64,000 nucleotides of DNA from NCBI RefSeq assembly GCF_002563695.1, contig NZ_PDJI01000004.1, forward strand, positions 1,984,001 to 2,048,000. The letters are read 5' to 3'. Made by a program: the position numbers and the translations under genes. Positions 1 through 8,079 of this stretch are shown one piece after another (the stretch's first letter is position 1; each line of letters starts with the position of its first letter). Below the pieces are notes generated by a model that was given only the letters and a program-made list of their open reading frames with translations, did no database searches and was not told where the DNA came from. This DNA is from Georgenia soli (GTDB lineage Bacteria > Actinomycetota > Actinomycetes > Actinomycetales > Actinomycetaceae).

Positions 1-614
1 AGCTTGCCGCCGAAGGCGACCAGGACGAGGCCGGTGGCCCGGTCGATCACCGCGAGCCACCGCGGGTCGGCCAGCCAGCGACGGGCGTAGGCGCCCCCGA
101 CGATCAGCGCGGCGAACCAGGTCAACGACAACGCGCCGTGGACGCCGGCCAGCAGGGCGCCCATCAGCAAGGGTGACGCGCCGTCGGGGAGGAACTGCGG
201 GATCGTGGCGACCCCGACCTTCGGGTTGAGCAGGTTGGTGCCGACGCCGATGAGCCATCCCTGCCGCGCCGACGGCGCACCCGCCGTCACGGGGGCGTCG
301 TCCGTGGCCCGAGGAGCGCCGTCCCGGAACGACTTCCACAGCATCGAACCGCCGAGCCAGAGCATGTACACGGCACCGGCCAGCGTCAGTACCCGGTAGG
401 CCACCTCCGACGTCGCCAGGAGTGCCGAGAGCCCGACGGCCGCGGCGACGCCCCACACCATCGCCCCTGTCGCGATCCCCAGGGCTGTCGCCCACGCGTA
501 CGGGCGCGCACGGGTGAGGGAGGACCGCAGCACCAGGGCGGTGTCCAGCCCCGGTACGAGGGTCAGGAGTCCTGCCACCACGGCGAAGCCCAGGAGGGCG
601 TCGAGTACCGTCAC
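1..614 (-). CDS. LysE/RhtB family amino-acid exporter (3' end cut by window edge)
   Basis: The first 204 residues of a LysE-type translocator can be read from a GTG at 614; the C-terminus lies beyond position 1. The family exports amino acids or related metabolites across the inner membrane. The N-terminus (VTVLDALLGFAVVAGLLTLVPGL) carries the proline that follows the first membrane segment in this family. The segment GWLIGVGTNLLNPKVG matches the family's NxxNPK motif before the central membrane helices, and several further hydrophobic stretches follow. The gene is convergent with nothing visible and sits 124 bases from the 3' end of the peptidoglycan operon. Family assignment is firm; substrate is unknown. 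Confidence 0.85.
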   Translation of the reverse strand, partial: MTVLDALLGFAVVAGLLTLVPGLDTALVLRSSLTRARPYAWATALGIATGAMVWGVAAAVGLSALLATSEVAYRVLTLAGAVYMLWLGGSMLWKSFRDGAPRATDDAPVTAGAPSARQGWLIGVGTNLLNPKVGVATIPQFLPDGASPLLMGALLAGVHGALSLTWFAALIVGGAYARRWLADPRWLAVIDRATGLVLVAFGGK

Positions 615-738
615 CGACCCAGACTAGAAGAGGTCGCCGACCCGGCCGGGTACGTCAGCAGCACAGGTACCGGCCGGTCAGGACACCGCCGGGGCCGCCG
701 CGCCGCACGAGCGGCACGGCAGCCCCGGCGCTCCCGCG

Positions 739-2526
739 TCACTCGGCGAGCGTCCACCCCTCGGCGACCATGCGCTCCCGGTCCGCCGGGCGCCGGTCGT
801 CGAACAGAGGACCACGGTCGGAGTCGACCCGCACCCGGTCGAGGTACACGCCCTGCCCGCTGTACAGGGCGTCGGTGACGTAGCTGAGCCGGACGGTGAC
901 GTCGCCGGCCAGGCCGTCGAGCGGGAACGTGGCGTCCCACCACCGGTGGTCGCCGAAGCCCGAGACGACGCCGTCGCTCGCCCGTTCCTCCGGCCCGGCC
1001 ACGAGGGTGCCGGGCAGGTGCTGCCAGGTGGCGCCGCCGTCGTCGGAGGCCTCGATGACGAGACGGTCCGTCTCCTCCGTGTGGAACCAGAGGTCCAGGG
1101 CCAGCTCGGCCCCGCCGTCGGGCACCGTGACGTCGAGGGAGAGCGTGTTCCTCAGTCGGTCACCCGATCCGGAGTGCCACGCCTGGCCCTGCGTGAACCG
1201 GTGGTCGGCGGCGGCGAGGCCCGCGGCGCGGGCGACCGCGCGGCGCTGCGGGTTCGGGCTGCCCCAGTCCCGGCTCGGGTGGACCCGGTTGGTCATGAGG
1301 ATCGCGATGGTCTCGGTCCACGGGTCGATGACGAGCGAGGTGCCGGTGTAACCGGTGTGGCCGGCGCTGCCCGGGCTCGTCAGGGCGTCGTGGTAGAACC
1401 AGGCCTCCAGCTCCGGTCCCAGCCCGCGGTGGTTGGAGCTGATGTCGCCGGTGCGGTCCTGCATCATCTCCTGCACCGTGGCGGGCTCGAGGATGCGGGC
1501 CTGCCCGTAGCGGCCGCCGTTCAGCAGCATCTGGGCGAAGACGGCGAGGTCGTCGGCGGTGGAGAACACCCCGGCGTGGCCGGCGACGCCCCCCAGGGAC
1601 CAGGCGTTCTCGTCGTGGACCTCGCCGTGGACGAGGCCGCGGCCGAGCGCGGGCTGGTACTCGGTGGCTGCGATGCGCGGCAGCAGCTCCTCGGGCGGGT
1701 TGTACATGGTGTCGCTCATCCCGAGCGGGCCGGTGATGTGCTCGCCGACGTACTCGTCGAGCCGCTGGCCGGACACCGTCTCGACGATCTCGCCGAGGGT
1801 AATGAGCCCGAGGTCGCTGTAGACGTAGCCCGTGCCGGGCTCGTACGCCGGCCTGACCGCGTAGACCGCGGCGAGCCGGGACTCGAGGTCCGGCTGGGTG
1901 TACAGCGGGATCCAGGCGGGCAGCCCGCCGGTGTGGGTGAGCAGCTGCTCCACCGTGACGTCCGCCTTGCCGTTCGCGGCGAACGCGGGGATGTGGTCCG
2001 CCACCCGGTCCTCGAGCGACACCTCGCCCGACTCGACGAGCTGCATCACCGCGACGGCGGTGAACAGCTTCGAGATGGACGCGAGGTCGAAGATCGTGTC
2101 GGTGCGCATCTCGACCTGCTCGGACGCGGGCAGCTCCGTCGTCGGGTCGGCCCACCGCAGCGAGTGGCCGACGGCCGTGCGCTCGGCGACCACGCCCTTC
2201 GAGGCGACCAGCGCGACGGCCCCCGGGTAGACCGGGTTCGGTCGCGTGGTGAGCCCGGCGGTCAGCGCGGGCTCGATCGCGGCGAGCGCCGCGGCGTCGA
2301 GGCCGGCCTGACTCGGGCTGCCGTCCTTGAGCGTGCGCGGCGGCGAGGTCGTCCTGTCCCACGGGTCGGCGGTGGCGACGGCGGAGCGCCCGGTTCCGGC
2401 GTCGGCGGGCACGGTGCGGGCAGTCATGGCGGTGGGGGCGCCGGGCGGGGTGGCCGCCCCCGCGGGGACGACGGCGGCCCCCACGAGGGCGGCCCCGAGG
2501 GCCGCGGCGGTCAGGGTCCTGCGCAC
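739..2526 (-). CDS. Secreted serine hydrolase, AmiE/YbbE-like (beta-lactamase fold)
   Basis: 595 residues with a Sec signal peptide (residues 1 to about 24, ending AGA). The beta-lactamase/esterase domain carries the SxxK nucleophile motif in DLASISKLF (Ser150, Lys153) and a YSD motif near residue 238 in place of YxN. After about residue 430 comes a C-terminal beta-sandwich-like region (LDLWFHTEETDRLVIEASDDG) that is extra to the catalytic domain. It is the last gene of a three-gene operon after NagZ-like and NamZ-like genes, 3 bases after the NamZ stop. In Bacillus subtilis the same three families (ybbD/nagZ, ybbC/namZ, ybbE/amiE) form the peptidoglycan salvage operon. By analogy this protein may remove the stem peptide from MurNAc. 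The alternative is a plain esterase or D-aminopeptidase. Confidence 0.75.
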   Translation of the reverse strand: MRRTLTAAALGAALVGAAVVPAGAATPPGAPTAMTARTVPADAGTGRSAVATADPWDRTTSPPRTLKDGSPSQAGLDAAALAAIEPALTAGLTTRPNPVYPGAVALVASKGVVAERTAVGHSLRWADPTTELPASEQVEMRTDTIFDLASISKLFTAVAVMQLVESGEVSLEDRVADHIPAFAANGKADVTVEQLLTHTGGLPAWIPLYTQPDLESRLAAVYAVRPAYEPGTGYVYSDLGLITLGEIVETVSGQRLDEYVGEHITGPLGMSDTMYNPPEELLPRIAATEYQPALGRGLVHGEVHDENAWSLGGVAGHAGVFSTADDLAVFAQMLLNGGRYGQARILEPATVQEMMQDRTGDISSNHRGLGPELEAWFYHDALTSPGSAGHTGYTGTSLVIDPWTETIAILMTNRVHPSRDWGSPNPQRRAVARAAGLAAADHRFTQGQAWHSGSGDRLRNTLSLDVTVPDGGAELALDLWFHTEETDRLVIEASDDGGATWQHLPGTLVAGPEERASDGVVSGFGDHRWWDATFPLDGLAGDVTVRLSYVTDALYSGQGVYLDRVRVDSDRGPLFDDRRPADRERMVAEGWTLAE

Positions 2527-2529
2527 CGG

Positions 2530-3918
2530 TCAGCCGTTCCGGCCCTGGCCGGGCTTGCCGGCGTGGTCGGGCTTGCCCGCGTGGTCCGGCCGGCCGGGTC
2601 CGTCGTCGTAGAGGCGGTACTCGTCGGCGAGCTCGTCGAAGGCAGCGAGCTCCTCCGCCCAGCCGGCGACGATCTCGTCGGGGTCCACGCCGGCGTCGAG
2701 CTGGGCGCGCACGTCCTTGGTGCCGGAGAGCTGGTCGATCCAGCACAGGTCCGCCTCGGTGCGGCACTTCGCGCCCTCGCGCCAGTCGACCTCGTCGATG
2801 TGGTCGAACAGCGCGTCGAGGACGTGCAGGCCGGTGCGGACCGGCTCGTAGGCCGCCTCGTCGAGGATGTGGATCTGCACGCCGCCGGAGAAGCGCCCGG
2901 AGTGCTTGCTGGCGCTGGGGGTGGCGGACATGGGCCGGAAGGTCACGCCCTCGAGGCCGCGCGAGTTGAGGTCCTGCGCGAGCGCGTAGGACTCGGTCTC
3001 GTCGATGTACGGCGCCCCGAACCACAGGAACGGCGTGGTGGTGCCGCGCCCCTCGGAGACGTTGATCGACTCGATGAGCCCGGTGCCGGGGTAGACGATC
3101 GCCGTCTCGCGGGTGGGGATGTTGGGCGAGGGCAGCACCCAGGGCAGGTCCCAGTCCTCGATGATGGAGGACGGGTCGTAGCCCTCCATCTCGATCACCG
3201 TCAGGTCGGCGGGCGTCTCGAGGAACTCGTTGTTGAAGAGGGTGGCGAGCTCACCGACGGTCAGGCCGTGCTGCAGCGGGATCTCGCGCAGGCCCACGAA
3301 GGAGCTGATCTGCGGGTAGTCCAGGACGGGGCCGTCCATCCGGTCGCCGAGCGGGTTGGGCCGGTCGAGGACCACGAAGGTCTTGCCGTTCTCCGCGGCG
3401 GCCTCCATGGCGTAGTACATCGTCCAGATGTAGGTGTAGAAGCGGGCGCCGATGTCCTGGATGTCGAAGAGGAGGACGTCGACGTTCTCCAGCATCTCCG
3501 CGTTCGGCTTCCGGGTCGGGCCGTACAGCGAGTACACGGGCAGGCCGGTGCGCTCGTCGGTGTAGCTCTCGACGTAGGCGCCGGCCGGGACGCCACCGCG
3601 CACGCCGTGCTCGGGGCCGTAGAGGGCGGTGAGCTCGTAGTCGCCGGCCTCCTCGCCGGCGATGAGGGCGTCGATGGTGTGCGTGAGGTCGCTCGTGACG
3701 CCGGTGGGGTTGGTGATGAGGCCGACACGCTTGCCCTCGAGCATGTCGATCTGGTCCTCCACGAGGACCTCGACGCCGAGCTGCAGCTGCTGGTCGAGCC
3801 CGGGCGGGGTCTCCGGACGCTCGCCGGGGTTGGTGGCCGCCAGGGCGCCGCTGACGCCGACGACGCCGGAGACGGCCAGCGCGAGCGCCGCCGTCCGTGA
3901 ACTTCTGCGTACGGTCAT
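2530..3918 (-). CDS. namZ: Secreted exo-beta-N-acetylmuramidase, NamZ-like (GH171, DUF1343)
   Basis: 462 residues starting at the ATG at 3918, which has a strong ribosome site (AGGAGAGAG) just upstream; a longer in-frame reading to 4080 is rejected because it lacks one. A twin-Arg-poor signal peptide (MTVRRSSRTAALALAVSGVV) is followed by a DUF1343 domain with the family motifs LYGPEHGVRGG and LLFDIQDIGARFYTYIWTM. Family members such as B. subtilis YbbC/NamZ cleave MurNAc from the non-reducing end of wall fragments. The C-terminus ends in a short repeat tail (PDHAGKPDHAGKPGQ), similar to that of the upstream GH3 protein. It is the middle gene of the nagZ-namZ-amiE-like operon. Function is inferred from family and neighbours. 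Confidence 0.85.
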   Translation of the reverse strand: MTVRRSSRTAALALAVSGVVGVSGALAATNPGERPETPPGLDQQLQLGVEVLVEDQIDMLEGKRVGLITNPTGVTSDLTHTIDALIAGEEAGDYELTALYGPEHGVRGGVPAGAYVESYTDERTGLPVYSLYGPTRKPNAEMLENVDVLLFDIQDIGARFYTYIWTMYYAMEAAAENGKTFVVLDRPNPLGDRMDGPVLDYPQISSFVGLREIPLQHGLTVGELATLFNNEFLETPADLTVIEMEGYDPSSIIEDWDLPWVLPSPNIPTRETAIVYPGTGLIESINVSEGRGTTTPFLWFGAPYIDETESYALAQDLNSRGLEGVTFRPMSATPSASKHSGRFSGGVQIHILDEAAYEPVRTGLHVLDALFDHIDEVDWREGAKCRTEADLCWIDQLSGTKDVRAQLDAGVDPDEIVAGWAEELAAFDELADEYRLYDDGPGRPDHAGKPDHAGKPGQGRNG

Positions 3919-4167
3919 GACCGCTCTCTCCTCTGTGGTCCGCCCGCGGGGCGCGGACGGGTCGGGCCCGGCGCGCGGGGGCGCGGGCGGGGCGCCGCCC
4001 TTGTGGGCGACGGCGGATCCTTCGGGTCGGCGGGGAGGGAGCCGCCGGGTGCGGGCAGGACGCCCGGGTACGTGGGGCACAGCGCGTGAGGACCGGACGC
4101 GCCCGAGCGACGTCGGTCCCGGGCAGCCCGGCCGGCCGCCACGACGGCGACCGGCCGGACCGCTGGG

Positions 4168-6123
4168 TCAGCCCTTCGGGCCGCGCGCGTGCTGGTTGCC
4201 CTCGGCGGGGCCGGCGTGCTCGGGCGGACCGGCGTGCTCCGGGGCCCCCGAGCCGTCCTTGGGCCCGGCGTGCTCCGGCGGGCCGGCGTGCTGGGGCGGG
4301 CCGGCGTAGGACAGGCCGAACCCGAGGGGCAGGAGGATGCCCTCGCCGTCGGCGGTCGGGATGTCCACGGGGAGGCGACCGGCGGGGTTGATGTCCCCGA
4401 GCAGCACCCGGACGACACCCTGGAAGTTGACCAGGTTCCACCCGTAGCTGTTGACCACGGCGTCGGCGCCGGGGAAGACGCTGATGTCGTACGGGTTCCG
4501 CGTGGCGATGACGATCACGGGCACGCCGGTCTCGGCGAGCTCTGCGACCATCTGCTGCTGCGCGGTGTTCGACGTGGCGTTGTAGGACGTGAAGACGATG
4601 GCGTCGACGTCGCCCTGCGAGGCGCGGGCGACGGCCCGGGCGCGGTAGGCGGCCGACGGCGAGGTGCCGTTCTCGTAGTCGGCGACGACGTCGATGCCGC
4701 GCTCGGCGAGCATCGGCCCGACGCGCTCGGGCCAGCCGGACCCGGAGCCGACGACGAGCACCGTCTCGTCCCCGGCCAGCGGCAGGGTGCGGGCCTCGTT
4801 GCGCAGCAGGGTGGCGGAGCGGTCGGCGATGGTGGCCGCGGTGGCGAGGTGCTCGGCGTCGCCGACCACGTCGTCGACGGCGTCGACGTCCGCGAAGGGG
4901 TTCTCGAGGATGCCGCGCTCGGCCTTCCAGGTGAGGATCCGGCGGACGGACTCCTCGAGCCGCTCCTCGGTGAGCTCACCGTCGGCCACGGCCTGGCGCA
5001 CGCCCGCGAAGGAGGCGTCGACGTCCGGGGAGTTGAGCAGGATGTCGGAGCCGGCCTGGATCGTCTTCACGGCGATCTCCTCCTGGCTCCAGTGCGCGGC
5101 CATCGCGGCCATGTCGAGGGCGTCGGTGGTGACGAGGCCGTCGAAGCCCATGTCGTCGCGGAGCAGGCCCGTCAGGACGTCGTGCGAGAGGGTGCCTGGC
5201 AGGTCGGGGTCGATCGCCTCGACGATGATGTGGGCGGTCATGACCATGTCGACACCGGCGTCGATGGCGGCCTGGAACGGCTGCAGGTGCTTGTCGAGAG
5301 TGGCGCGGTCGTAGGTGACGACGGGCAGGCCGTAGTGGGAGTCGACGTTGGTGTCGCCGTGGCCGGGGAAGTGCTTGGCCGTCGCGGCCACGTGCTCCTG
5401 CATGCCGCGGATCTGGGCCACGCCCAGCTCGCTGACGGTGTCCGGGTCCTCGCCCATCGAACGGATGCCGATGACCGGGTTGTCCGGGTTGGAGTTGAGG
5501 TCGAGGACGGGTGCGAAGTCGACGTTGACGCCCATGGCGCGCATCTCGGAGCCGAGGATCTGGCCCTGCTTGTGGGCGAGGTCCGCGTCGAAGGTCGCAC
5601 CGAGGGCCATGTTGCCCGGCAGGACGGTGGCGGGCGGGCCGACGCGAGCCACGATGCCGCCCTCCTGGTCGATGGTGACGGCGAGCGGGATGCCCGGTCC
5701 GCCGTCGCCCAGGGCCGCCTCCTGCAGCCCGTTGGACAGCGCGGCGATCTGGTCGGGCTCCTTGGTGTTGCCCGACCACGCGAAGTACAGGACGCCGCCG
5801 AGGTCGTACTTCTCGACGACCTGGGCGGGGGTGTCGACGCCGTAGCGGGCCTGGTTGCTGGCCTTCATCGAGGTGTCGTGCGCCGAGGAGCCGTAGACGT
5901 GCGTCCAGGTCATCTGGCCGATGAGCTCGTCGAGCGTCATGTCCTCGACGAGCGCGTCGATCTCGGCGGCGGTGGGAGTGCCGGCCGGCGTGGCAACGGG
6001 CGCCGCGGCGCGCGGCGGTGCGGCGACGGCGGACTGGGCGGGGGTGGTGGCGGCGAGGATCATCCCTCCCGCCGCCAGGACGGTCAGCCCTGCGCGGGCC
6101 GACGTGGAACGGGTCAGATTCAC
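4168..6123 (-). CDS. nagZ: Secreted GH3 beta-N-acetylglucosaminidase, NagZ-like
   Basis: 651 residues from a GTG at 6123, with a signal peptide (ILAATTPAQSAVA). The GH3 domain shows the NagZ subgroup Asp-His dyad loop KHFPGHGDTNVDSH (about residue 249) and the nucleophile segment VTTDALDMA (Asp near 333). A second alpha/beta domain follows, as in two-domain Gram-positive NagZ enzymes. These enzymes release GlcNAc from the non-reducing end of wall fragments. The C-terminus is an unusual low-complexity tail with repeated HAGP units (PPQHAGPPEHAGP and similar). First gene of the operon, behind a structured leader in which a hairpin covers the ribosome site. The family call is firm; extracellular location follows from the signal peptide. 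Confidence 0.88.
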   Translation of the reverse strand: MNLTRSTSARAGLTVLAAGGMILAATTPAQSAVAAPPRAAAPVATPAGTPTAAEIDALVEDMTLDELIGQMTWTHVYGSSAHDTSMKASNQARYGVDTPAQVVEKYDLGGVLYFAWSGNTKEPDQIAALSNGLQEAALGDGGPGIPLAVTIDQEGGIVARVGPPATVLPGNMALGATFDADLAHKQGQILGSEMRAMGVNVDFAPVLDLNSNPDNPVIGIRSMGEDPDTVSELGVAQIRGMQEHVAATAKHFPGHGDTNVDSHYGLPVVTYDRATLDKHLQPFQAAIDAGVDMVMTAHIIVEAIDPDLPGTLSHDVLTGLLRDDMGFDGLVTTDALDMAAMAAHWSQEEIAVKTIQAGSDILLNSPDVDASFAGVRQAVADGELTEERLEESVRRILTWKAERGILENPFADVDAVDDVVGDAEHLATAATIADRSATLLRNEARTLPLAGDETVLVVGSGSGWPERVGPMLAERGIDVVADYENGTSPSAAYRARAVARASQGDVDAIVFTSYNATSNTAQQQMVAELAETGVPVIVIATRNPYDISVFPGADAVVNSYGWNLVNFQGVVRVLLGDINPAGRLPVDIPTADGEGILLPLGFGLSYAGPPQHAGPPEHAGPKDGSGAPEHAGPPEHAGPAEGNQHARGPKG

Positions 6124-6240
6124 AGTGTCCCCTTGCTCTGTGCCGCCAAGGGGACGGTCGGAAACTGTGCCCCCCGGCAGTTCCTCGCACCCGGGCGACC
6201 TCGCCCGGCTACGTCTTGCCGGGAACGGTAGGGGGACACC
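6124..6240 (-). promoter_or_regulatory. Structured 5' leader of the nagZ-namZ operon
   Basis: Read on the minus strand, this leader holds several inverted repeats. Nearest the start, GTCCCCTTG (6147-6155) pairs perfectly with CAAGGGGAC (6127-6135) over an 11-base loop, and the second arm contains the AAGGGGA ribosome site for the GTG at 6123. Upstream, CCGGGCGA/TCGCCCGG (6191-6208) forms an 8-bp hairpin enclosed by a 7-bp helix (6173-6179 with 6217-6223). A competing pair, 6160-6167 with 6178-6184, shares bases with that outer helix. Mutually exclusive helices plus a sequestered ribosome site are typical of riboswitch-like control. I could not match a known riboswitch class. Confidence 0.5.
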
Positions 6241-6253
6241 ATGGTGGCGTCAA

Positions 6254-6293
6254 GACCTTCCAAGAAGGTCCTAGGCGATGCAAAGCGTTTTCA
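6254..6293. promoter_or_regulatory. Inverted repeats upstream of nagZ; candidate operators
   Basis: Two dyads lie side by side. GACCTTC, 3 bases, GAAGGTC (6254-6270) is perfect. TGCAAAGCGTTTTCA (6279-6293) is an imperfect palindrome with half-sites TGNAAA and TTTNCA around a CG-type centre, like LacI/GalR operators. They lie 130-170 bases upstream of the nagZ GTG and about 80 bases before the first DoxX repeat. Either promoter could be the target. No regulator gene is adjacent. Confidence 0.35.
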
Positions 6294-6375
6294 CACGTTC
6301 TCCGGACTCACCCGGCCGACGACGGCGCGGCCCCGCACTCCTCCGCCGTCGAGCCATTTCTTGTTTCCGGGGCGG

Positions 6376-7018
6376 GTCAGGACGTTAGCCCCAGGAACTG
6401 GACATATAGGGCCGGGATGCTTGTAGCAACGAAGAAGTTCACAAACACCCCAAAAGGGAGAGCGTCATGGCCACCACCGCCAGCACCCCGACCACCACCA
6501 CGACCACCGTCTACCAGGACCAGATCGTCACCTCCGGCACCGCCCGCAAGGCCCTCGCCGCCGGCCGCATCATCATCGGCTGGACCTTCCTGTGGGCCTT
6601 CGTCGACAAGCTCTTCGGCCTCGGCTTCGCCACCCCCGCCGAGCGCGCCTGGATCAACGGCGGCACCCCCGCCCAGGGCTTCATCGGCGGCATCGAGGGC
6701 CCCTTCGCCGGGTTCTTCCAGATCTTCGCCAACCCCTTCGGCGACGTCCTGTTCATGGCCGGCCTGCTCGGCATCGGCGTGGCGATGATGACCGGCGCCG
6801 GCCTGAAGATCGCCGCCGTCACCGGCTCCCTCCTCATGCTCTTCATGTACCTCGCGATGATCCCCGCGGCCGTCGGCGGCACCAACCCCATCACCGACAG
6901 CCACTGGATCGAGGCCATGGTCCTGATCATCTCCGCCGTCACCCTCTCCGGCGACACCTGGGGCCTGGGCAAGTGGTGGGCCGGCAAGGTCGGCAACAGC
7001 TGGCTCCGCTGACCACCG
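6376..7018 (+). repeat. 643-bp direct repeat, copy 1 (DoxX gene plus promoter)
   Basis: This block is identical to 8080-8722 (offset 1704). The flanks diverge at once on both sides: g before 6376 against c before 8080 in context, and g at 7019 against c at 8723. All reading frames of both copies translate identically, so I see no substitutions. The block includes 91 bases upstream of the start codon, containing the CATATAGGG segment and the ribosome site, and ends 6 bases past the stop codon. Confidence 0.95.
6467..7012 (+). CDS. DoxX-family membrane protein, copy 1
   Basis: 181 residues, preceded by the ribosome site GGGAGAG. After a Thr-rich N-terminus (TTASTPTTTTTT) come about four hydrophobic segments: IIIGWTFLWAFVDKLFGLG, FGDVLFMAGLLGIGVAMM, IAAVTGSLLMLFMYLAMIPA and AMVLIISAVTLS. 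This pattern is that of DoxX/DoxD-like proteins, related to the membrane subunit of thiosulfate:quinone oxidoreductase and to redox-linked membrane complexes in mycobacteria. The exact partner is unknown. A second, identical gene lies at 8171-8716, with its own copy of the promoter. A strong terminator follows at 7074. Confidence 0.8.
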   Translation: MATTASTPTTTTTTVYQDQIVTSGTARKALAAGRIIIGWTFLWAFVDKLFGLGFATPAERAWINGGTPAQGFIGGIEGPFAGFFQIFANPFGDVLFMAGLLGIGVAMMTGAGLKIAAVTGSLLMLFMYLAMIPAAVGGTNPITDSHWIEAMVLIISAVTLSGDTWGLGKWWAGKVGNSWLR

Positions 7019-7073
7019 GGACGCCCCCCTGACCCCCGCGGCACCGCGACCCCCTACGCGGGGCCGCACCCCC

Positions 7074-7110
7074 CGAGAACCCCCGACCCACCAGGGCCGG
7101 GGGTTCTCGT
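7074..7110 (+). terminator. Rho-independent-like terminator after DoxX copy 1
   Basis: CGAGAACCCCCG (7074-7085) pairs perfectly with CGGGGGTTCTCG (7098-7109) over a 12-base loop that can itself pair CCC with GGG. There is little T-run, as is common in GC-rich actinobacteria. It also lies at the 3' end of the convergent ZIP gene. Confidence 0.75.
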
Positions 7111-7149
7111 CGTTCTCAGCATGACGGTGGGCCGGCGCAGGTCGGGCCG

Positions 7150-7905
7150 CTACCCGCCCGTCCGGCTGATGGTGAAGGCGGTGAGGAAGCCGGCAGAGGT
7201 GATCAGTCCCGTCAGCATGTGGGTCCGCTCGAACGCCTCGGGAATCATCGTGTCGGCGACCATCGTCAGGATCGCCCCGGCGGCGACAGCGGTGATCACC
7301 GACGTCACCTCGGGCGGCGCGGCACCGAGGAAGGCGTACCCGGCCGCGGCCGCGAGGGCGCTCACGGCTGCGATCGCGCCCCACACCCCGAAGACGTACC
7401 CGGCGCTGCGTCCCGCCTTCTTCATGCCCGCAGCGCTGGAGAGCCCCTCGGGCACGTTGGAGATGAACACCGCGGCCACCACCGCCGTGCTCACCCCGCC
7501 ACCGCCGAGCAGGCTCGCACCGAGCACCACCGACTCCGGCACGCCGTCGAGCAGGGCTCCGAGCGCGATGGCCAGGCCGCTGCCGCTCTGCTCGGCCTCC
7601 GAGGGCTGCTGGTCCTGAGAGCGCTTGCGGTGCTTCGCGCCCCGGCGTGCGAGGAGGGCGTTGGCCGCCATGTACACCACCGCGCCGGCGAGGAACCCGC
7701 CAGCCGCCGGGAGCAGTCCACCGATCTGTTCCGCCTCGTCCATGAGGTCGAAGGCCAGCGCGGAGATCAGGACCCCGGAGCCGAACGCCATCACGCTCGC
7801 GACGACCTGCGCCGGGACGCGGACGAACCAGGCGACCGCGGCGCCGATGACGAGGGCCAGCCCGCCGACCGCTCCCCATACGCCCGCCTCGACGGCCCCG
7901 CTCAC
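7150..7905 (-). CDS. ZIP-family metal transporter-like membrane protein
   Basis: 251 residues with about eight hydrophobic segments and a polar loop after residue 85 (RRGAKHRKRSQDQQPSEAEQ), as in ZIP proteins. The two metal-site helices are recognisable as ALLDGVPESVVLG and FISNVPEGLSSA. The usual histidines of HSxPEG and HNxPEG are replaced by Asp and Ser, leaving the PE pairs. ZIP proteins move Zn, Fe or Mn into the cytoplasm. The altered ligands make the substrate uncertain and transport itself unproven. The gene is divergent from or convergent with the two identical DoxX copies that flank it, so recombination between them would delete it. Confidence 0.75.
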   Translation of the reverse strand: MSGAVEAGVWGAVGGLALVIGAAVAWFVRVPAQVVASVMAFGSGVLISALAFDLMDEAEQIGGLLPAAGGFLAGAVVYMAANALLARRGAKHRKRSQDQQPSEAEQSGSGLAIALGALLDGVPESVVLGASLLGGGGVSTAVVAAVFISNVPEGLSSAAGMKKAGRSAGYVFGVWGAIAAVSALAAAAGYAFLGAAPPEVTSVITAVAAGAILTMVADTMIPEAFERTHMLTGLITSAGFLTAFTISRTGG

Positions 7906-8079
7906 GACCCGCTCCTCAGCGAGGGCATGGCAAGACGGTCCCAGGAATGCCCCTGGGCGGCACCTCGGGCCACCGGACCGGCCCGGACCGGACCGACCCG
8001 GAGCGCCCCGACCGACGGGTCCACGGAGATGACGCTCGAGCGCGTCGGGTGGCCCAGGTCACATCCGGCCCCCGCCGGC

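Noticed and set aside
946..3900. Very long open frame (984 codons) on the plus strand
   Set aside because: It is antisense to the AmiE-like and NamZ-like genes, has the Arg/Gly/Val-rich composition of a GC-driven shadow, and shows no domain.
2530..4080. Longer NamZ-like start at 4080
   Set aside because: The added residues are Pro/Arg-rich without a ribosome site, while the ATG at 3918 has a strong one and begins a proper signal peptide.
6124..6240. Known riboswitch (c-di-AMP, cobalamin, TPP, SAM)
   Set aside because: I looked for the conserved words of these classes and did not find them; the leader is listed only as a structured candidate.
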